A stretch of DNA of 19,072 nt from contig CABUCP010000010.1 in NCBI GenBank assembly GCA_902490055.1, positions 1 to 19,072 on the forward strand. Reading direction: 5' to 3'. The position numbers and the translations under genes are program-made. Under the pieces are notes generated by a model that saw only the letters and a list, made by a program, of their open reading frames with translations, did not search any database and had not been told where the DNA came from. This document shows, piece by piece, positions 1 through 9,247 of this stretch (position 1 is the first letter of the stretch; each line of letters starts with the position of its first letter). Source of the DNA: an uncultured Klebsiella sp. Lineage in GTDB: Bacteria; Pseudomonadota; Gammaproteobacteria; Enterobacterales; Enterobacteriaceae.

Positions 1-1130
1 CCAACGACGCGGTGATTAAAGTCATCGGCGTCGGTGGCGGCGGCGGTAATGCCGTTGAACACATGGTGCGCGAGCGCATTGAGGGTGTTGAATTCTTCGC
101 GGTGAACACCGATGCGCAGGCGCTGCGTAAAACGGCTGTTGGCCAGACTATCCAGATCGGTAGCGGTATTACCAAAGGTCTGGGGGCGGGCGCGAACCCG
201 GAAGTCGGCCGCAATGCGGCAGACGAAGACCGTGAAGCGCTGCGCGCTGCGCTTGATGGCGCGGACATGGTCTTTATTGCGGCGGGCATGGGCGGCGGTA
301 CCGGTACCGGTGCGGCGCCAGTCGTTGCGGAAGTGGCGAAGGATCTGGGGATCCTGACCGTTGCGGTCGTCACTAAGCCGTTTAATTTCGAAGGCAAGAA
401 GCGCATGGCGTTTGCTGAGCAGGGGATCACCGAGCTGTCCAAGCACGTTGACTCACTGATCACCATCCCGAACGACAAGCTGCTGAAAGTGCTGGGTCGC
501 GGTATTTCTCTGCTTGACGCGTTCGGCGCGGCTAACGACGTGCTGAAAGGCGCGGTGCAGGGTATCGCTGAACTGATCACCCGTCCTGGTCTGATGAACG
601 TCGACTTCGCGGACGTCCGTACCGTGATGTCTGAAATGGGCTACGCAATGATGGGCTCCGGCGTAGCGAGCGGCGAAGACCGTGCGGAAGAAGCGGCTGA
701 AATGGCTATCTCTTCTCCGCTGCTGGAAGATATCGATCTGTCCGGCGCGCGCGGCGTACTGGTCAACATCACCGCTGGCTTCGACCTGCGTCTGGATGAG
801 TTCGAAACCGTAGGTAACACTATCCGTGCCTTTGCTTCGGATAACGCGACCGTGGTTATCGGTACCTCTCTGGACCCGGATATGAACGACGAGCTGCGCG
901 TTACCGTTGTTGCGACCGGTATCGGCATGGACAAGCGTCCGGAAATTACCCTGGTGACCAACAAGCAGGTTCAGCAGCCGGTAATGGATCGCTACCAGCA
1001 GCACGGTATGGCTCCGTTGACGCAAGAGCAGAAACCGGTGGCGAAAGTGGTGAACGACAATACGCCGCAAACCGCAAAAGAGCCGGATTATCTGGATATT
1101 CCAGCGTTCCTGCGTAAGCAAGCCGATTAA
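1..1130 (+). CDS. ftsZ: Cell division GTPase FtsZ, 5' end cut by the window
   Basis: FtsZ is the bacterial tubulin homologue that polymerises with GTP into the cytoplasmic Z-ring and recruits the divisome. The frame is already open at base 3. From the GTG codon at 12 it encodes 372 residues, which begin at residue 12 of the 383-residue E. coli protein, so only about the first eight residues lie outside the window. That GTG is an internal valine, not a start. Visible are the glycine-rich N-terminal nucleotide-binding loop ([11 protein letters not shown] type), the tubulin signature GGGTGTG near residue 105, the T7-loop region NVDFADVRT, and the conserved C-terminal tail peptide [14 protein letters not shown] that binds FtsA, ZipA and ZapD. 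Its binding partner ZapD is encoded in this same window. lpxC follows 100 bases downstream, as at the end of the dcw cluster in enterobacteria. Identity is certain. Confidence 0.99.
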   Translation, partial: NDAVIKVIGVGGGGGNAVEHMVRERIEGVEFFAVNTDAQALRKTAVGQTIQIGSGITKGLGAGANPEVGRNAADEDREALRAALDGADMVFIAAGMGGGTGTGAAPVVAEVAKDLGILTVAVVTKPFNFEGKKRMAFAEQGITELSKHVDSLITIPNDKLLKVLGRGISLLDAFGAANDVLKGAVQGIAELITRPGLMNVDFADVRTVMSEMGYAMMGSGVASGEDRAEEAAEMAISSPLLEDIDLSGARGVLVNITAGFDLRLDEFETVGNTIRAFASDNATVVIGTSLDPDMNDELRVTVVATGIGMDKRPEITLVTNKQVQQPVMDRYQQHGMAPLTQEQKPVAKVVNDNTPQTAKEPDYLDIPAFLRKQAD

Positions 1131-1161
1131 GAATTGGCTGGAAGTTGGGCATCTGCGCTCT

Positions 1162-1192
1162 TTGTGCTAAACTGGCCTGCCGAATGTATAGT
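1162..1192 (+). promoter_or_regulatory. Candidate sigma-70 promoter for lpxC
   Basis: In the 100-base gap between ftsZ and lpxC there is a -35-like TTGTGC at 1162-1167 and a -10-like TATAGT at 1187-1192. The 19-base spacer is long, so the pairing is tentative. No terminator is visible after ftsZ, so lpxC is probably also read by transcripts coming through ftsZ. Confidence 0.35.
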
Positions 1193-1209
1193 ACACTTCG
1201 GTTGGATAG

Positions 1210-2148
<939 letters not shown>

Positions 2149-2168
2149 GCCTGACCATTCAGTAAATT

Positions 2169-2221
2169 CGACTGGTAACCTGGTACTCTCTCCGACCAGG
2201 GGGCCAGTCGTTTTTCTTTTT
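2169..2221 (+). terminator. Rho-independent terminator after lpxC
   Basis: The outer stem CGACTGG (2169-2175) pairs with CCAGTCG (2204-2210), and an inner stem CCTGGT (2179-2184) pairs with ACCAGG (2195-2200). A T-rich run (TTTTTCTTTTT) follows at once at 2211-2221. It lies 20 bases after the lpxC stop and separates the dcw/lpxC transcript from secM-secA. Confidence 0.9.
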
Positions 2222-2471
2222 CAGCCTTCCCAAATGACTTTTCGCTGAGATTCGCCTGCGATAATCATCGTGCGTTCGCTGCTTTATTAAGCGTTTTCCC
2301 GCTGCTTAAGCCTTCATTCATGCTGCCTCGGCGCGGTAATAATGTTAGTATTTGGGCGCAAAATTATTTCTCTGGGTTGCTTTACCCCGTGGACATCAAG
2401 TTGCACTGCGAAAACCGCTAATAAAAAGGCAGCTTGAAAAACGACGGGTATACCAATTAAAGGTAACGAAA
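2222..2471 (+). promoter_or_regulatory. secM leader region with a candidate promoter
   Basis: The gap between lpxC and secM is about 320 bases. After the terminator, a plausible promoter pairs TTCATT (2313-2318) with TAATAA (2337-2342), with an 18-base spacer, inside an AT-rich stretch. An open frame runs from 2352 into secM, but its first 40 codons do not resemble SecM, and the true start is the GTG at 2472. No other gene is visible here. Confidence 0.35.
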
Positions 2472-2969
2472 GTGAGTGGATTGCTGACGCGTTGGCGACA
2501 TTTTGGCAGACGGTATTTTTGGCCGCATCTCCTATTGGGGATGGTCGCGGCTAGCCTCGGCCTGCCCGCGCTAAACAGCAGCCATGAAACCACGACGCCG
2601 GCGAAAGCTGCGGCCAGCAACCATCATCCGAACAAAGTTAATTTCTCCCAACTGGCGCTGCTGGAAGCTAACCGTCGGCCAAACTTTACCGTCGATTACT
2701 GGCATCAGCATGCTATCCGCACGGTCATTCGCCATCTGTCCTTCGCGATGGCGCCGCAGGCTTTGCCGGTGGTGGAAGAATCTTCACCGCTGCAGGCGCA
2801 GCATCTGGCGCTGCTTGATACGCTCAGCGCGCTGCTGACTCAGGACAGCAAACCGCCGGTGGTTATCCGCCAGGCGGCTTATACCCCTTCTTCATATTCT
2901 GCGTTCCGCGTCTCAGCCTGGATAAGCCAGGTGGCGGGGATCCGCGCAGGGCCTCAACGTCTCAGCTGA
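2472..2969 (+). CDS. secM: Secretion monitor SecM (translation-arrest regulator of secA)
   Basis: SecM is an exported regulator whose nascent chain stalls in the ribosome exit tunnel until SecA pulls it, so secA translation rises when secretion capacity is low. The product is 165 residues (E. coli: 170). I chose GTG 2472 because the E. coli SecM N-terminus aligns there ([24 protein letters not shown]) and AAGG lies 8 bases upstream. A long, basic signal peptide spans about residues 1-37, with arginines at 7, 9, 13 and 14 and a hydrophobic core at 19-34. The arrest motif F-x4-W-I-x4-G-I-R-A-G-P is complete, from F145 to P161, four residues from the C-terminus. The central part, around residues 121-144, differs strongly from my recollection of the E. 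coli protein, as expected for a gene under constraint mainly at its two ends. secA begins 62 bases downstream. Confidence 0.96.
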   Translation: MSGLLTRWRHFGRRYFWPHLLLGMVAASLGLPALNSSHETTTPAKAAASNHHPNKVNFSQLALLEANRRPNFTVDYWHQHAIRTVIRHLSFAMAPQALPVVEESSPLQAQHLALLDTLSALLTQDSKPPVVIRQAAYTPSSYSAFRVSAWISQVAGIRAGPQRLS

Positions 2970-3023
2970 AAATAAACCCGGACCATCCTATTTTTTGAGA
3001 CTCCGCACCGCGGGGCGTTTGAG
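2953..3023 (+). promoter_or_regulatory. secM-secA RNA helix that can mask the secA ribosome-binding site
   Basis: CTCAACG (2953-2959), which overlaps the arrest-site proline codon CCT (2952-2954), can pair with CGTTTGAG (3016-3023), leaving one bulged T. The second strand contains the GAG that serves secA at ATG 3032. A ribosome stalled at P161 would occupy the first strand and expose the site, which is the established E. coli mechanism. A second, local stem CTCCGC-ACC-GCGGGG (3001-3015) sits just upstream and could add to the masking. The pairings are read directly; function here is by homology. Confidence 0.8.
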
Positions 3024-3031
3024 ATTTTATT

Positions 3032-5737
3032 ATGCTAATTAAAATGTTAACCAAGGTTTTCGGTAGCCGTAACGACCGTACGCTGCGCCGTATGCGCAAA
3101 GCCGTCACTATCATCAACGGTATGGAACCGGCGATGGAAAAGCTGACTGATGACGAGCTGAAAGCCAAAACCGTAGAATTCCGCGCGCGCCTGGAAAAAG
3201 GTGAAAGCCTGGAAAGCCTAATCCCGGAAGCGTTTGCCGTCGTCCGTGAAGCGAGTAAGCGCGTATTCGGTATGCGCCACTTCGACGTACAGCTGCTGGG
3301 TGGCATGGTACTGAACGACCGCTGCATCGCTGAAATGCGTACCGGTGAAGGTAAAACCCTGACCGCGACGCTGCCGGCGTACCTTAACGCGCTGACCGGT
3401 AAAGGCGTCCACGTCGTTACCGTCAACGACTATCTGGCGCAGCGTGACGCCGAAAACAACCGCCCGCTGTTCGAGTTCCTCGGCATGAGCGTGGGCATTA
3501 ACATGTCCGGTCTGCCGGCGCCGGCGAAGCGTGAAGCCTACGCTGCTGACATCACCTACGGTACTAACAACGAATACGGTTTCGACTATCTGCGCGATAA
3601 CATGGCGTTCAGCCCGGAAGAACGCGTACAGCGTAAACTGCACTATGCGCTGGTGGATGAGGTGGACTCCATCCTGATCGATGAAGCGCGTACCCCGCTG
3701 ATCATTTCCGGCCCGGCTGAAGACAGCTCCGAAATGTATCGCAAAGTGAACAAAATCATTCCGCACCTGATCCGTCAGGAAAAAGAAGACTCCGACACCT
3801 TCACCGGCGAAGGCCACTTCTCCGTGGATGAGAAAGCCCGCCAGGTTAACCTGACCGAGCGCGGCCTGGTGCTGATCGAAGAGCTGCTGGTGCAGGAAGG
3901 CATAATGGACGAAGGCGAATCGCTGTATTCTCCGACCAACATCATGCTGATGCACCACGTCACCGCTGCGCTGCGCGCGCACGCGCTGTTCACCCGCGAC
4001 GTTGACTACATCGTTAAAGATGGCGAAGTCATTATCGTCGATGAACACACCGGCCGTACGATGCAGGGGCGTCGCTGGTCTGATGGTCTGCATCAGGCAG
4101 TCGAAGCCAAAGAAGGCGTCGATATCCAGAATGAAAACCAGACCCTGGCGTCCATCACCTTCCAGAACTACTTCCGTTTGTACGAGAAGCTGGCGGGTAT
4201 GACCGGTACTGCGGATACCGAAGCCTTTGAATTTAGTTCAATCTATAAACTGGATACCGTCGTGGTGCCGACCAACCGTCCGATGATCCGTAAGGATATG
4301 GCGGATCTGGTCTACATGACCGAAGCGGAAAAAATTCAGGCAATCATCGAAGATATCAAAGATCGTACTGCCGCCGGTCAGCCGGTGCTGGTCGGTACTA
4401 TCTCGATCGAAAAATCTGAGGTCGTTTCTCGCGAGCTGACCAAAGCGGGTATTAAACACAACGTCCTCAACGCCAAATTCCACGCCAGCGAAGCGGATAT
4501 CGTTGCTCAGGCCGGTTACCCGGCGGCGGTGACCATCGCGACCAACATGGCGGGTCGTGGTACCGATATTATGCTCGGCGGGAGCTGGCAGGCGGAAGTC
4601 GCCGCGCTGGAAGATCCTACGCCGGAGCAGATTGAAAAAATCAAAGCTGACTGGCAGGTGCGTCACGATGCGGTGCTGGCTGCAGGCGGTCTGCACATTA
4701 TTGGTACCGAGCGCCATGAATCGCGCCGTATCGATAACCAGCTGCGCGGCCGTGCGGGTCGTCAGGGTGATGCCGGTTCTTCCCGCTTCTACCTGTCGAT
4801 GGAAGATGCCCTGATGCGTATCTTCGCCTCCGATCGCGTATCCGGCATGATGCGCAAACTGGGGATGAAACCAGGCGAAGCTATCGAACACCCGTGGGTG
4901 ACTAAAGCCATTGCCAACGCGCAGCGTAAAGTCGAAAGCCGCAACTTCGATATCCGTAAACAGCTGCTGGAATACGATGATGTGGCTAACGACCAGCGTC
5001 GCGCTATCTACAGCCAGCGTAACGAACTGCTGGATGTTTCCGACGTGAGCGAAACCATCAACAGCATCCGCGAAGATGTCTTCAAAGCCACGATTGATGC
5101 GCACATTCCGCCGCAGTCGCTGGAAGAAATGTGGGATATCGAAGGCCTGCAGGAGCGTCTGAAAAACGACTTCGATCTTGAGCTGCCAATTAAAGAGTGG
5201 CTGGATAAAGAGCCGGAGCTGCATGAAGAGACACTGCGCGAACGTATTCTGCAGAGCGCGGTAGAAACCTACCAGCGTAAAGAAGAAGTGGTCGGCGCTG
5301 AAATGATGCGTCACTTCGAGAAAGGCGTCATGCTGCAAACGCTGGATTCCCTGTGGAAAGAGCACCTGGCGGCAATGGACTACCTGCGCCAGGGTATCCA
5401 CCTGCGCGGCTATGCGCAGAAAGATCCGAAGCAGGAGTACAAACGCGAATCCTTCTCGATGTTCGCCGCGATGCTCGAATCGCTGAAGTATGAAGTGATC
5501 AGCACCCTGAGCAAGGTTCAGGTGCGGATGCCGGAAGAGGTCGAAGAGATGGAACAGCAGCGCCGCGAAGAGGCCGAGCGTCTTGCGCAAATGCAGCAGC
5601 TGAGCCATCAGGATGACGATACCCTGGCCGCCGCGTCGCTGGCGGAACAAACCGGCGACCGTAAAGTTGGCCGTAACGATCCTTGCCCGTGCGGTTCTGG
5701 TAAAAAATACAAACAGTGCCACGGCCGTCTGAGCTAA
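3032..5737 (+). CDS. secA: Protein translocase ATPase SecA
   Basis: SecA is the ATP-driven motor that pushes unfolded preproteins through SecYEG at the inner membrane. At 901 residues it matches E. coli SecA exactly in length. In order: NBD1 with Walker A MRTGEGKT near residue 102 and the [13 protein letters not shown]alker B region near 209; the preprotein cross-linking domain at about 220-370; NBD2 with [10 protein letters not shown] and the arginine-rich [14 protein letters not shown] motif; the helical scaffold and wing domains; and the C-terminal zinc-binding tail [13 protein letters not shown] with C885, C887, C896 and H897, which contacts SecB. The start [16 protein letters not shown] matches the family N-terminus. 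Translation is set by SecM upstream. A terminator follows 19 bases after the stop. Identity is certain. Confidence 0.99.
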   Translation: MLIKMLTKVFGSRNDRTLRRMRKAVTIINGMEPAMEKLTDDELKAKTVEFRARLEKGESLESLIPEAFAVVREASKRVFGMRHFDVQLLGGMVLNDRCIAEMRTGEGKTLTATLPAYLNALTGKGVHVVTVNDYLAQRDAENNRPLFEFLGMSVGINMSGLPAPAKREAYAADITYGTNNEYGFDYLRDNMAFSPEERVQRKLHYALVDEVDSILIDEARTPLIISGPAEDSSEMYRKVNKIIPHLIRQEKEDSDTFTGEGHFSVDEKARQVNLTERGLVLIEELLVQEGIMDEGESLYSPTNIMLMHHVTAALRAHALFTRDVDYIVKDGEVIIVDEHTGRTMQGRRWSDGLHQAVEAKEGVDIQNENQTLASITFQNYFRLYEKLAGMTGTADTEAFEFSSIYKLDTVVVPTNRPMIRKDMADLVYMTEAEKIQAIIEDIKDRTAAGQPVLVGTISIEKSEVVSRELTKAGIKHNVLNAKFHASEADIVAQAGYPAAVTIATNMAGRGTDIMLGGSWQAEVAALEDPTPEQIEKIKADWQVRHDAVLAAGGLHIIGTERHESRRIDNQLRGRAGRQGDAGSSRFYLSMEDALMRIFASDRVSGMMRKLGMKPGEAIEHPWVTKAIANAQRKVESRNFDIRKQLLEYDDVANDQRRAIYSQRNELLDVSDVSETINSIREDVFKATIDAHIPPQSLEEMWDIEGLQERLKNDFDLELPIKEWLDKEPELHEETLRERILQSAVETYQRKEEVVGAEMMRHFEKGVMLQTLDSLWKEHLAAMDYLRQGIHLRGYAQKDPKQEYKRESFSMFAAMLESLKYEVISTLSKVQVRMPEEVEEMEQQRREEAERLAQMQQLSHQDDDTLAAASLAEQTGDRKVGRNDPCPCGSGKKYKQCHGRLS

Positions 5738-5756
5738 GGGCTGATAAAAAGAAAAC

Positions 5757-5783
5757 AAAGGCGCAGATATCTGCGCCTTTTTT
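5757..5783 (+). terminator. Terminator or attenuator between secA and mutT
   Basis: A perfect 24-base palindrome at 5757-5780 (arms AAAGGCGCAGAT and ATCTGCGCCTTT) runs straight into a six-T tract at 5778-5783. The stem is GC-rich and of a length typical of intrinsic terminators. Only two bases separate the T tract from the mutT Shine-Dalgarno, so readthrough from secA would still give translatable mutT mRNA. I see no separate mutT promoter after it. Confidence 0.9.
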
Positions 5784-5798
5784 ATGGAGCTACTGCAA

Positions 5799-6191
5799 AT
5801 GAAAAAACTGCAAATCGCCGTCGGGATCATTCGCAATCCGCAAGGCGAAATCTTTATAACCCAGCGTGCCGCCGACGCGCATATGGCCAACAAGCTGGAA
5901 TTCCCCGGTGGCAAAATAGAGGGTGGGGAGACGGCGGAGCAGGCGTTGGTGCGTGAACTCCAGGAAGAGGTCGGGATTACGGTCACCTCGTCTCTGTTGT
6001 TTGACACGCTGGAGTATCAGTTCCCTGACCGCCATATCACGCTGTGGTTCTTCCTTGTGGAAAACTGGCAAGGCGAGCCGTGGGGCAAAGAGGGGCAGCC
6101 GGGGCAATGGATCGCGCAGCGGGCGCTGGTTGCGGAGGCGTTTCCGCCGGCGAATGAACCGGTCATCAGTAAGCTGATTGCCCAGGCCTGA
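5799..6191 (+). CDS. mutT: 8-oxo-dGTP diphosphatase MutT
   Basis: MutT hydrolyses 8-oxo-dGTP to the monophosphate, preventing A:T to C:G transversions. The product is 130 residues (E. coli: 129). The Nudix box is complete: G38, E44, R52-E53, E56-E57, G59-I60 in GGKIEGGETAEQALVRELQEEVGI, split here as residues 37-49 and 50-60. Family residues RHITLWFFLVE and EPWGKEGQPGQW follow. I chose ATG 5799, not the in-frame ATG 5784, because MKKLQIAVGI is the family N-terminus and GGAG at 5786-5789 stands nine bases before 5799. The 5784 codon abuts the terminator T tract and has no ribosome-binding site. It is probably expressed by readthrough of the secA terminator, as in the secM-secA-mutT arrangement of E. 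coli. Confidence 0.98.
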   Translation: MKKLQIAVGIIRNPQGEIFITQRAADAHMANKLEFPGGKIEGGETAEQALVRELQEEVGITVTSSLLFDTLEYQFPDRHITLWFFLVENWQGEPWGKEGQPGQWIAQRALVAEAFPPANEPVISKLIAQA

Positions 6192-6231
6192 GCCGTCGGA
6201 ATGGGTCTGGGACGCTGATTGAGTTTGCTGA

Positions 6232-6259
6232 CGCTAATCCGGATTGCACCGGATTAGCG
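6232..6259. other. Perfect stem-loop between convergent mutT and yacG
   Basis: CGCTAATCCGG (6232-6242) and CCGGATTAGCG (6249-6259) form a perfect 11-bp stem around the loop ATTGCA. It lies between the mutT stop and the yacG stop on the opposite strand, where a shared bidirectional terminator is expected. There is no T tract on either side, so intrinsic termination is uncertain. It may instead protect 3' ends or mark a Rho-dependent end. Confidence 0.5.
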
Positions 6260-6268
6260 AGAGGGACA

Positions 6269-6463
6269 TTACTGCTGTGGCTCGCTCCAGTCATCGCTGT
6301 CGGACAAGTCACCGGAGCTGGGAATGCGTTTCTCTTCCGCCGCCCATTCTCCGAGATCAATCAGCTGGCAGCGCTTCGAGCAAAACGGGCGAAACGGGCT
6401 CTGATCGCCCCAGACGACGCTCTTACCGCAGGTCGGGCAGTTAACGATAGTCTCTTCTGACAT
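6269..6463 (-). CDS. yacG: DNA gyrase inhibitor YacG (small zinc protein)
   Basis: YacG is a small cytoplasmic zinc protein; the E. coli family member binds GyrB and inhibits gyrase. The product is 64 residues (E. coli: 65). The four zinc-binding cysteines are all present: C9, C12, C28 and C32 in the patterns NCPTCGK and FCSKRC. The acidic tail [13 protein letters not shown] is also typical. It is the last gene of the coaE-zapD-yacG operon, nine bases after zapD. A near-perfect Shine-Dalgarno starts inside the zapD stop codon. The gyrase role is known from the family, not seen in the sequence. Confidence 0.97.
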   Translation of the reverse strand: MSEETIVNCPTCGKSVVWGDQSPFRPFCSKRCQLIDLGEWAAEEKRIPSSGDLSDSDDWSEPQQ

Positions 6464-6467
6464 AATT

Positions 6468-6475
6468 CCTCCTTA
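6468..6475 (-). promoter_or_regulatory. Strong Shine-Dalgarno of yacG, built into the zapD stop
   Basis: Read on the minus strand, TAAGGAGG matches the 16S rRNA 3' end over its full length. Its first three bases are the zapD TAA stop, and the yacG ATG follows five bases after the GG. Terminating zapD ribosomes would sit directly on the yacG site. Confidence 0.85.
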
Positions 6476-7216
6476 GCAACAGGCCAGTTCAAAATCAAAG
6501 CGCTCCGGCACGATACCGTGCTCGCTGTCCAGCGGCAGGAAGCGAATGGCGAAGCGGCTTTTATGGCCGGAAATTTGCGGATACAGCTGGCTGGCGAGAT
6601 CCAGACGCAGACGCAGCAGGTCGGCGTCGTCGCCGTTATCCTGATAAAAGCCGTTTAGGCTGGTTTGCTTACGGAACGGCGCAGAATTGCGGATCAGATC
6701 GAGGATAAGTTCCAGTGATTGCATCAGCGGCGCCAGGCTTGCCAACCACGTTGCGACCTGTTCATCGCGATACTCCTGCGGCATATGCAGCCAGATATGC
6801 AGCGTCGGTAAATCGAATCCGCAGCAGCCGCCGGGAATGCTCAGGCGCTGGCGCACCAGCCCAATCAATCGGTCCTCACGCAGAAACTGACCGATGCGCG
6901 GCGCGGAAATCAGAGTGCTGCCGGATTGTTTAAGCTGTTGACGCAGGGCATCAATGCGCTGTTGGTCGACGCCGGGAACCTCGGCCCAGGATTGTAATTT
7001 CCGCTGTTGCCGTTCCAGCTCTTTCAGCAAGTCGGTACGAACTTCACCGCGTTCAAATACGTCCAGAAGATCGCCGGTATTGCGGAAAAAATGGAGCGCG
7101 TCGGCGTAGCTGGCGATGGTCGGGCGAGACGAGAGCTGCTGAAATAAAAATTCAATGCGCAGCCAGGTGCGCATTTTCTCATTGAGCGGATGTTCGAAGA
7201 GAACAGGGGTATGCAT
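6473..7216 (-). CDS. zapD: Z-ring-associated protein ZapD
   Basis: ZapD (formerly YacF) binds the C-terminal tail of FtsZ in the cytoplasm and cross-links protofilaments, stabilising the Z-ring. The product is 247 residues, the E. coli length, with the family N-terminus [20 protein letters not shown] and the conserved stretches [53 protein letters not shown] and [13 protein letters not shown]. Much of it looks helical in the first half and strand-rich in the second, as in the family. Its ATG overlaps the coaE stop by one base (TAATG), which predicts translational coupling. FtsZ, its partner, is encoded 5 kb away in the same window. Confidence 0.98.
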   Translation of the reverse strand: MHTPVLFEHPLNEKMRTWLRIEFLFQQLSSRPTIASYADALHFFRNTGDLLDVFERGEVRTDLLKELERQQRKLQSWAEVPGVDQQRIDALRQQLKQSGSTLISAPRIGQFLREDRLIGLVRQRLSIPGGCCGFDLPTLHIWLHMPQEYRDEQVATWLASLAPLMQSLELILDLIRNSAPFRKQTSLNGFYQDNGDDADLLRLRLDLASQLYPQISGHKSRFAIRFLPLDSEHGIVPERFDFELACC

Positions 7217-7836
7217 TACGGTTTTTCCTGTGAAGCGGCCTGCGATGCCAGCATTAAATACTTTTCGTGCAGGCGGGCGACGTGGGATGCAATGGCATCC
7301 GCAGAGCCCATGTTTTCAATAACATCATCCGCGGCGGCAAGACGCTGTTCACGCGTCGCCTGGGCGGCAAGAATATGTTCAGCGTGTTCGCGGCTGACTC
7401 CGTCGCGGAGCATGGTGCGCTCGATCTGCGTTTCTTTCGCAACATCAACAACCAGCACGCGATCGGCTTTATCGGTCAGGCGGTTTTCGACCAGCAAAGG
7501 TACGACCCAGAGGAGATAAGGCGAGGTAGCGGCCTGCATCTGGCGGCGCGTTTCCTGCTGAATCAGCGGGTGCAGCAGCGCGTTAAGCCAGGCTTTATCC
7601 TCGCGATTGGCAAAAATGCGTTCGCGTAAGCGACGGCGATTCAGGCTGCCATCGTCGTTGATCATCTGCGGACCAAATTGTGCGGCGATGGCGAGCAGCG
7701 CGGGCGTACCGGGTTCAACAACCTGACGCGCGATAATATCGGCATCGATAACGGCTACGCCCAGGTGAGCAAATTCGTCGGCGACGGTACTTTTACCACT
7801 GCCGATGCCGCCTGTTAACGCTACCGTATACCCCAT
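7216..7836 (-). CDS. coaE: Dephospho-CoA kinase
   Basis: CoaE phosphorylates the 3' hydroxyl of the ribose in dephospho-CoA, the last step of coenzyme A synthesis, in the cytoplasm. The product is 206 residues, as in E. coli. The P-loop is GGIGSGKS at residues 9-16; the substrate region [13 protein letters not shown] and the lid stretch around [27 protein letters not shown] follow. I chose ATG 7836, which gives the family N-terminus [10 protein letters not shown] with GAGG and AGGA upstream. A TTG 33 bases further upstream would add 11 residues unlike the family. It heads the coaE-zapD-yacG operon, divergent from guaC. Confidence 0.97.
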   Translation of the reverse strand: MGYTVALTGGIGSGKSTVADEFAHLGVAVIDADIIARQVVEPGTPALLAIAAQFGPQMINDDGSLNRRRLRERIFANREDKAWLNALLHPLIQQETRRQMQAATSPYLLWVVPLLVENRLTDKADRVLVVDVAKETQIERTMLRDGVSREHAEHILAAQATREQRLAAADDVIENMGSADAIASHVARLHEKYLMLASQAASQEKP

Positions 7837-8173
7837 ACACCTCAATCCTGATGTCACATTATTGTGCAAAACTTATATGATTCACCGCGTCGCTCGCGCG
7901 CTGCGGATAGCTTAATCGAGATTCGGTTAAATCGAAAAACCATTAACCAGATGAATCGTGAATATCTTTATATATAAAAATCAATTGATTAAAAAAGATG
8001 TACTGGTAAGGAAAGCACACGAGCGTGTTTTTCGCTATTCACCAGGTAAATTTAAACGATTGTAGCGTAAAAAAAGTGAAAATCGCAGTCTTGCGCGGCT
8101 ATGATTCGTGCGTATGATAGCGTCACTGGAGTTGTGCTCTCACAATAATGCAATTAACCCCAGGAATTCGCAC
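7837..8173. other. AT-rich divergent control region, coaE to guaC
   Basis: This 337-base gap holds no gene that I can support. It is clearly AT-rich between 7919 and 8085. Visible structure: a perfect 12-base palindrome AATCAATTGATT (7979-7990); an inverted repeat GGTTAA (7925-7930) and TTAACC (7943-7948); a possible larger fold with CTGGT and ACCAG arms around 8012-8055; and the 10-mer CACAATAATG on the minus strand at 7857-7866 in front of coaE and on the plus strand at 8141-8150 in front of guaC. The AT-rich stretch could supply UP-element-like or H-NS-type binding. No clear coaE promoter is visible. Confidence 0.6.
8091..8118 (+). promoter_or_regulatory. Candidate sigma-70 promoter of guaC
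   Basis: TTGCGC (8091-8096) and TATGAT (8113-8118) are separated by 16 bases, with AT-rich sequence just upstream. The bases following the -10 (AGCGTCACTGG) form a fairly GC-rich discriminator. Transcription would begin near 8125 and give a leader of about 50 bases that contains TTGTG-CTCT-CACAA, a 5-bp inverted repeat. Confidence 0.6.
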
Positions 8174-9217
8174 ATGCGTATTGAAGAAGATCTGAAGCTT
8201 GGTTTTAAAGACGTTCTTATCCGCCCGAAACGCTCGACCCTCAAAAGCCGTTCTGATGTTCAGCTGGAACGTGAATTCACCTTCAAACATTCTGGCCAGA
8301 CCTGGTCCGGTGTGCCGATTATCGCCGCCAACATGGATACTGTTGGGACCTTCAGTATGGCGAAAGCCCTGTCCGCCTTTGGTATTCTGACCGCCGTGCA
8401 CAAGCACTACACCGTTGAAGAATGGCAGGCATTTGCGCAGAGCGAGTCCGCGGAAGTCCTGAAGCATGTGATGGTTTCCACCGGCACCTCCGACGCGGAC
8501 TTCGAAAAAACCCAACAGATCCTCAGCCAGAATCCGCAGCTGAACTTCGTGTGCATCGACGTGGCTAACGGCTACTCTGAACACTTCGTCCAGTTCGTGG
8601 CGAAAGCCCGCGCCGCCTGGCCGCAAAAAACGATTATTGCCGGCAACGTGGTGACCGGCGAAATGTGCGAAGAGCTGATTCTTTCCGGGGCCGATATTGT
8701 GAAAGTCGGCATTGGCCCAGGCTCCGTATGTACTACTCGTGTAAAAACCGGCGTTGGCTATCCGCAGCTCTCTGCGGTGATTGAATGCGCCGATGCGGCG
8801 CACGGCCTTGGCGGCCAGATCGTCAGCGATGGCGGCTGCACCATGCCGGGCGATGTGGCAAAAGCGTTTGGCGGCGGCGCTGATTTCGTGATGCTCGGCG
8901 GTATGCTGGCGGGCCACGAAGAAAGCGGCGGCACCGTTGTTGAAGAGAACGGCGAAAAATTCATGCTGTTCTATGGTATGAGCTCTGAATCAGCGATGAC
9001 CCGCCACGTTGGCGGCGTTGCGAAGTATCGCGCGGCGGAAGGTAAAACCGTTAAGCTGCCGCTGCGCGGCCCGGTTGATCATACCGCTCGCGATATCCTC
9101 GGCGGCCTGCGTTCAGCCTGCACCTACGTGGGGGCTTCTCGCCTGAAAGAGCTGACCAAACGTACGACCTTTATCCGCGTACAGGAACAAGAGAACCGCG
9201 TGTTCAATAGCCTGTAA
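8174..9217 (+). CDS. guaC: GMP reductase
   Basis: GuaC reduces GMP with NADPH to IMP and ammonia, the only step returning guanine nucleotides to the purine branch point. It is cytoplasmic, a TIM barrel of the IMPDH/GMPR family. The product is 347 residues, as in E. coli. The catalytic cysteine is C186 in [11 protein letters not shown]; the preceding [20 protein letters not shown] and AGNVVTGEM blocks and the following [19 protein letters not shown] are typical. I chose ATG 8174 ([18 protein letters not shown]) with AGGA eight bases upstream. An open frame reaches 66 bases further upstream to 8108, but that ATG would lie inside the promoter. It stands alone between coaE (divergent) and hofC (convergent). 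Confidence 0.98.
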   Translation: MRIEEDLKLGFKDVLIRPKRSTLKSRSDVQLEREFTFKHSGQTWSGVPIIAANMDTVGTFSMAKALSAFGILTAVHKHYTVEEWQAFAQSESAEVLKHVMVSTGTSDADFEKTQQILSQNPQLNFVCIDVANGYSEHFVQFVAKARAAWPQKTIIAGNVVTGEMCEELILSGADIVKVGIGPGSVCTTRVKTGVGYPQLSAVIECADAAHGLGGQIVSDGGCTMPGDVAKAFGGGADFVMLGGMLAGHEESGGTVVEENGEKFMLFYGMSSESAMTRHVGGVAKYRAAEGKTVKLPLRGPVDHTARDILGGLRSACTYVGASRLKELTKRTTFIRVQEQENRVFNSL

Positions 9218-9225
9218 TTCCGGCA

Positions 9226-9245
9226 GCTGGCGCTCCGGCGCCAGC
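9226..9245. terminator. GC-rich stem-loop between convergent guaC and hofC
   Basis: GCTGGCGC (9226-9233) and GCGCCAGC (9238-9245) form a perfect 8-bp stem closed by the tetraloop TCCG, eight bases after the guaC stop and next to the hofC stop on the other strand. There is no T tract on either side, so its role as a bidirectional terminator is only likely. Confidence 0.5.
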
Positions 9246-9247
9246 CA

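Noticed and set aside
453..1121. 222-codon antisense frame over ftsZ, and similar long antisense frames over lpxC, guaC, secA and the GPH and aroP genes
   Set aside because: All are exactly opposite strongly conserved coding sequence, without ribosome-binding sites or family resemblance. They are explained by codon bias.
2352..2471. N-terminal extension of secM to the ATG at 2352
   Set aside because: The 40 extra residues would precede the signal peptide and do not resemble SecM. GTG 2472 has a ribosome-binding site and matches the family N-terminus.
5784..5798. mutT start at ATG 5784
   Set aside because: It abuts the terminator T tract and has no Shine-Dalgarno. GGAG at 5786-5789 serves ATG 5799.
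4238..6007. 589-codon open frame on the minus strand across secA and mutT
   Set aside because: It runs antisense to two certain genes and spans the terminator between them. Its translation has the low-complexity phenylalanine/arginine-rich look of a frame shadow in GC-rich coding DNA.
8015..8040. Terminator-like ACAC-GAGC-GTGT stem followed by Ts in the coaE-guaC gap
   Set aside because: The stem has only four sound base pairs and no upstream gene on that strand to terminate.
8108..8173. N-terminal extension of guaC to 8108
   Set aside because: It overlaps the candidate promoter -10 (8113-8118). ATG 8174 gives the family start and length with a good ribosome-binding site.
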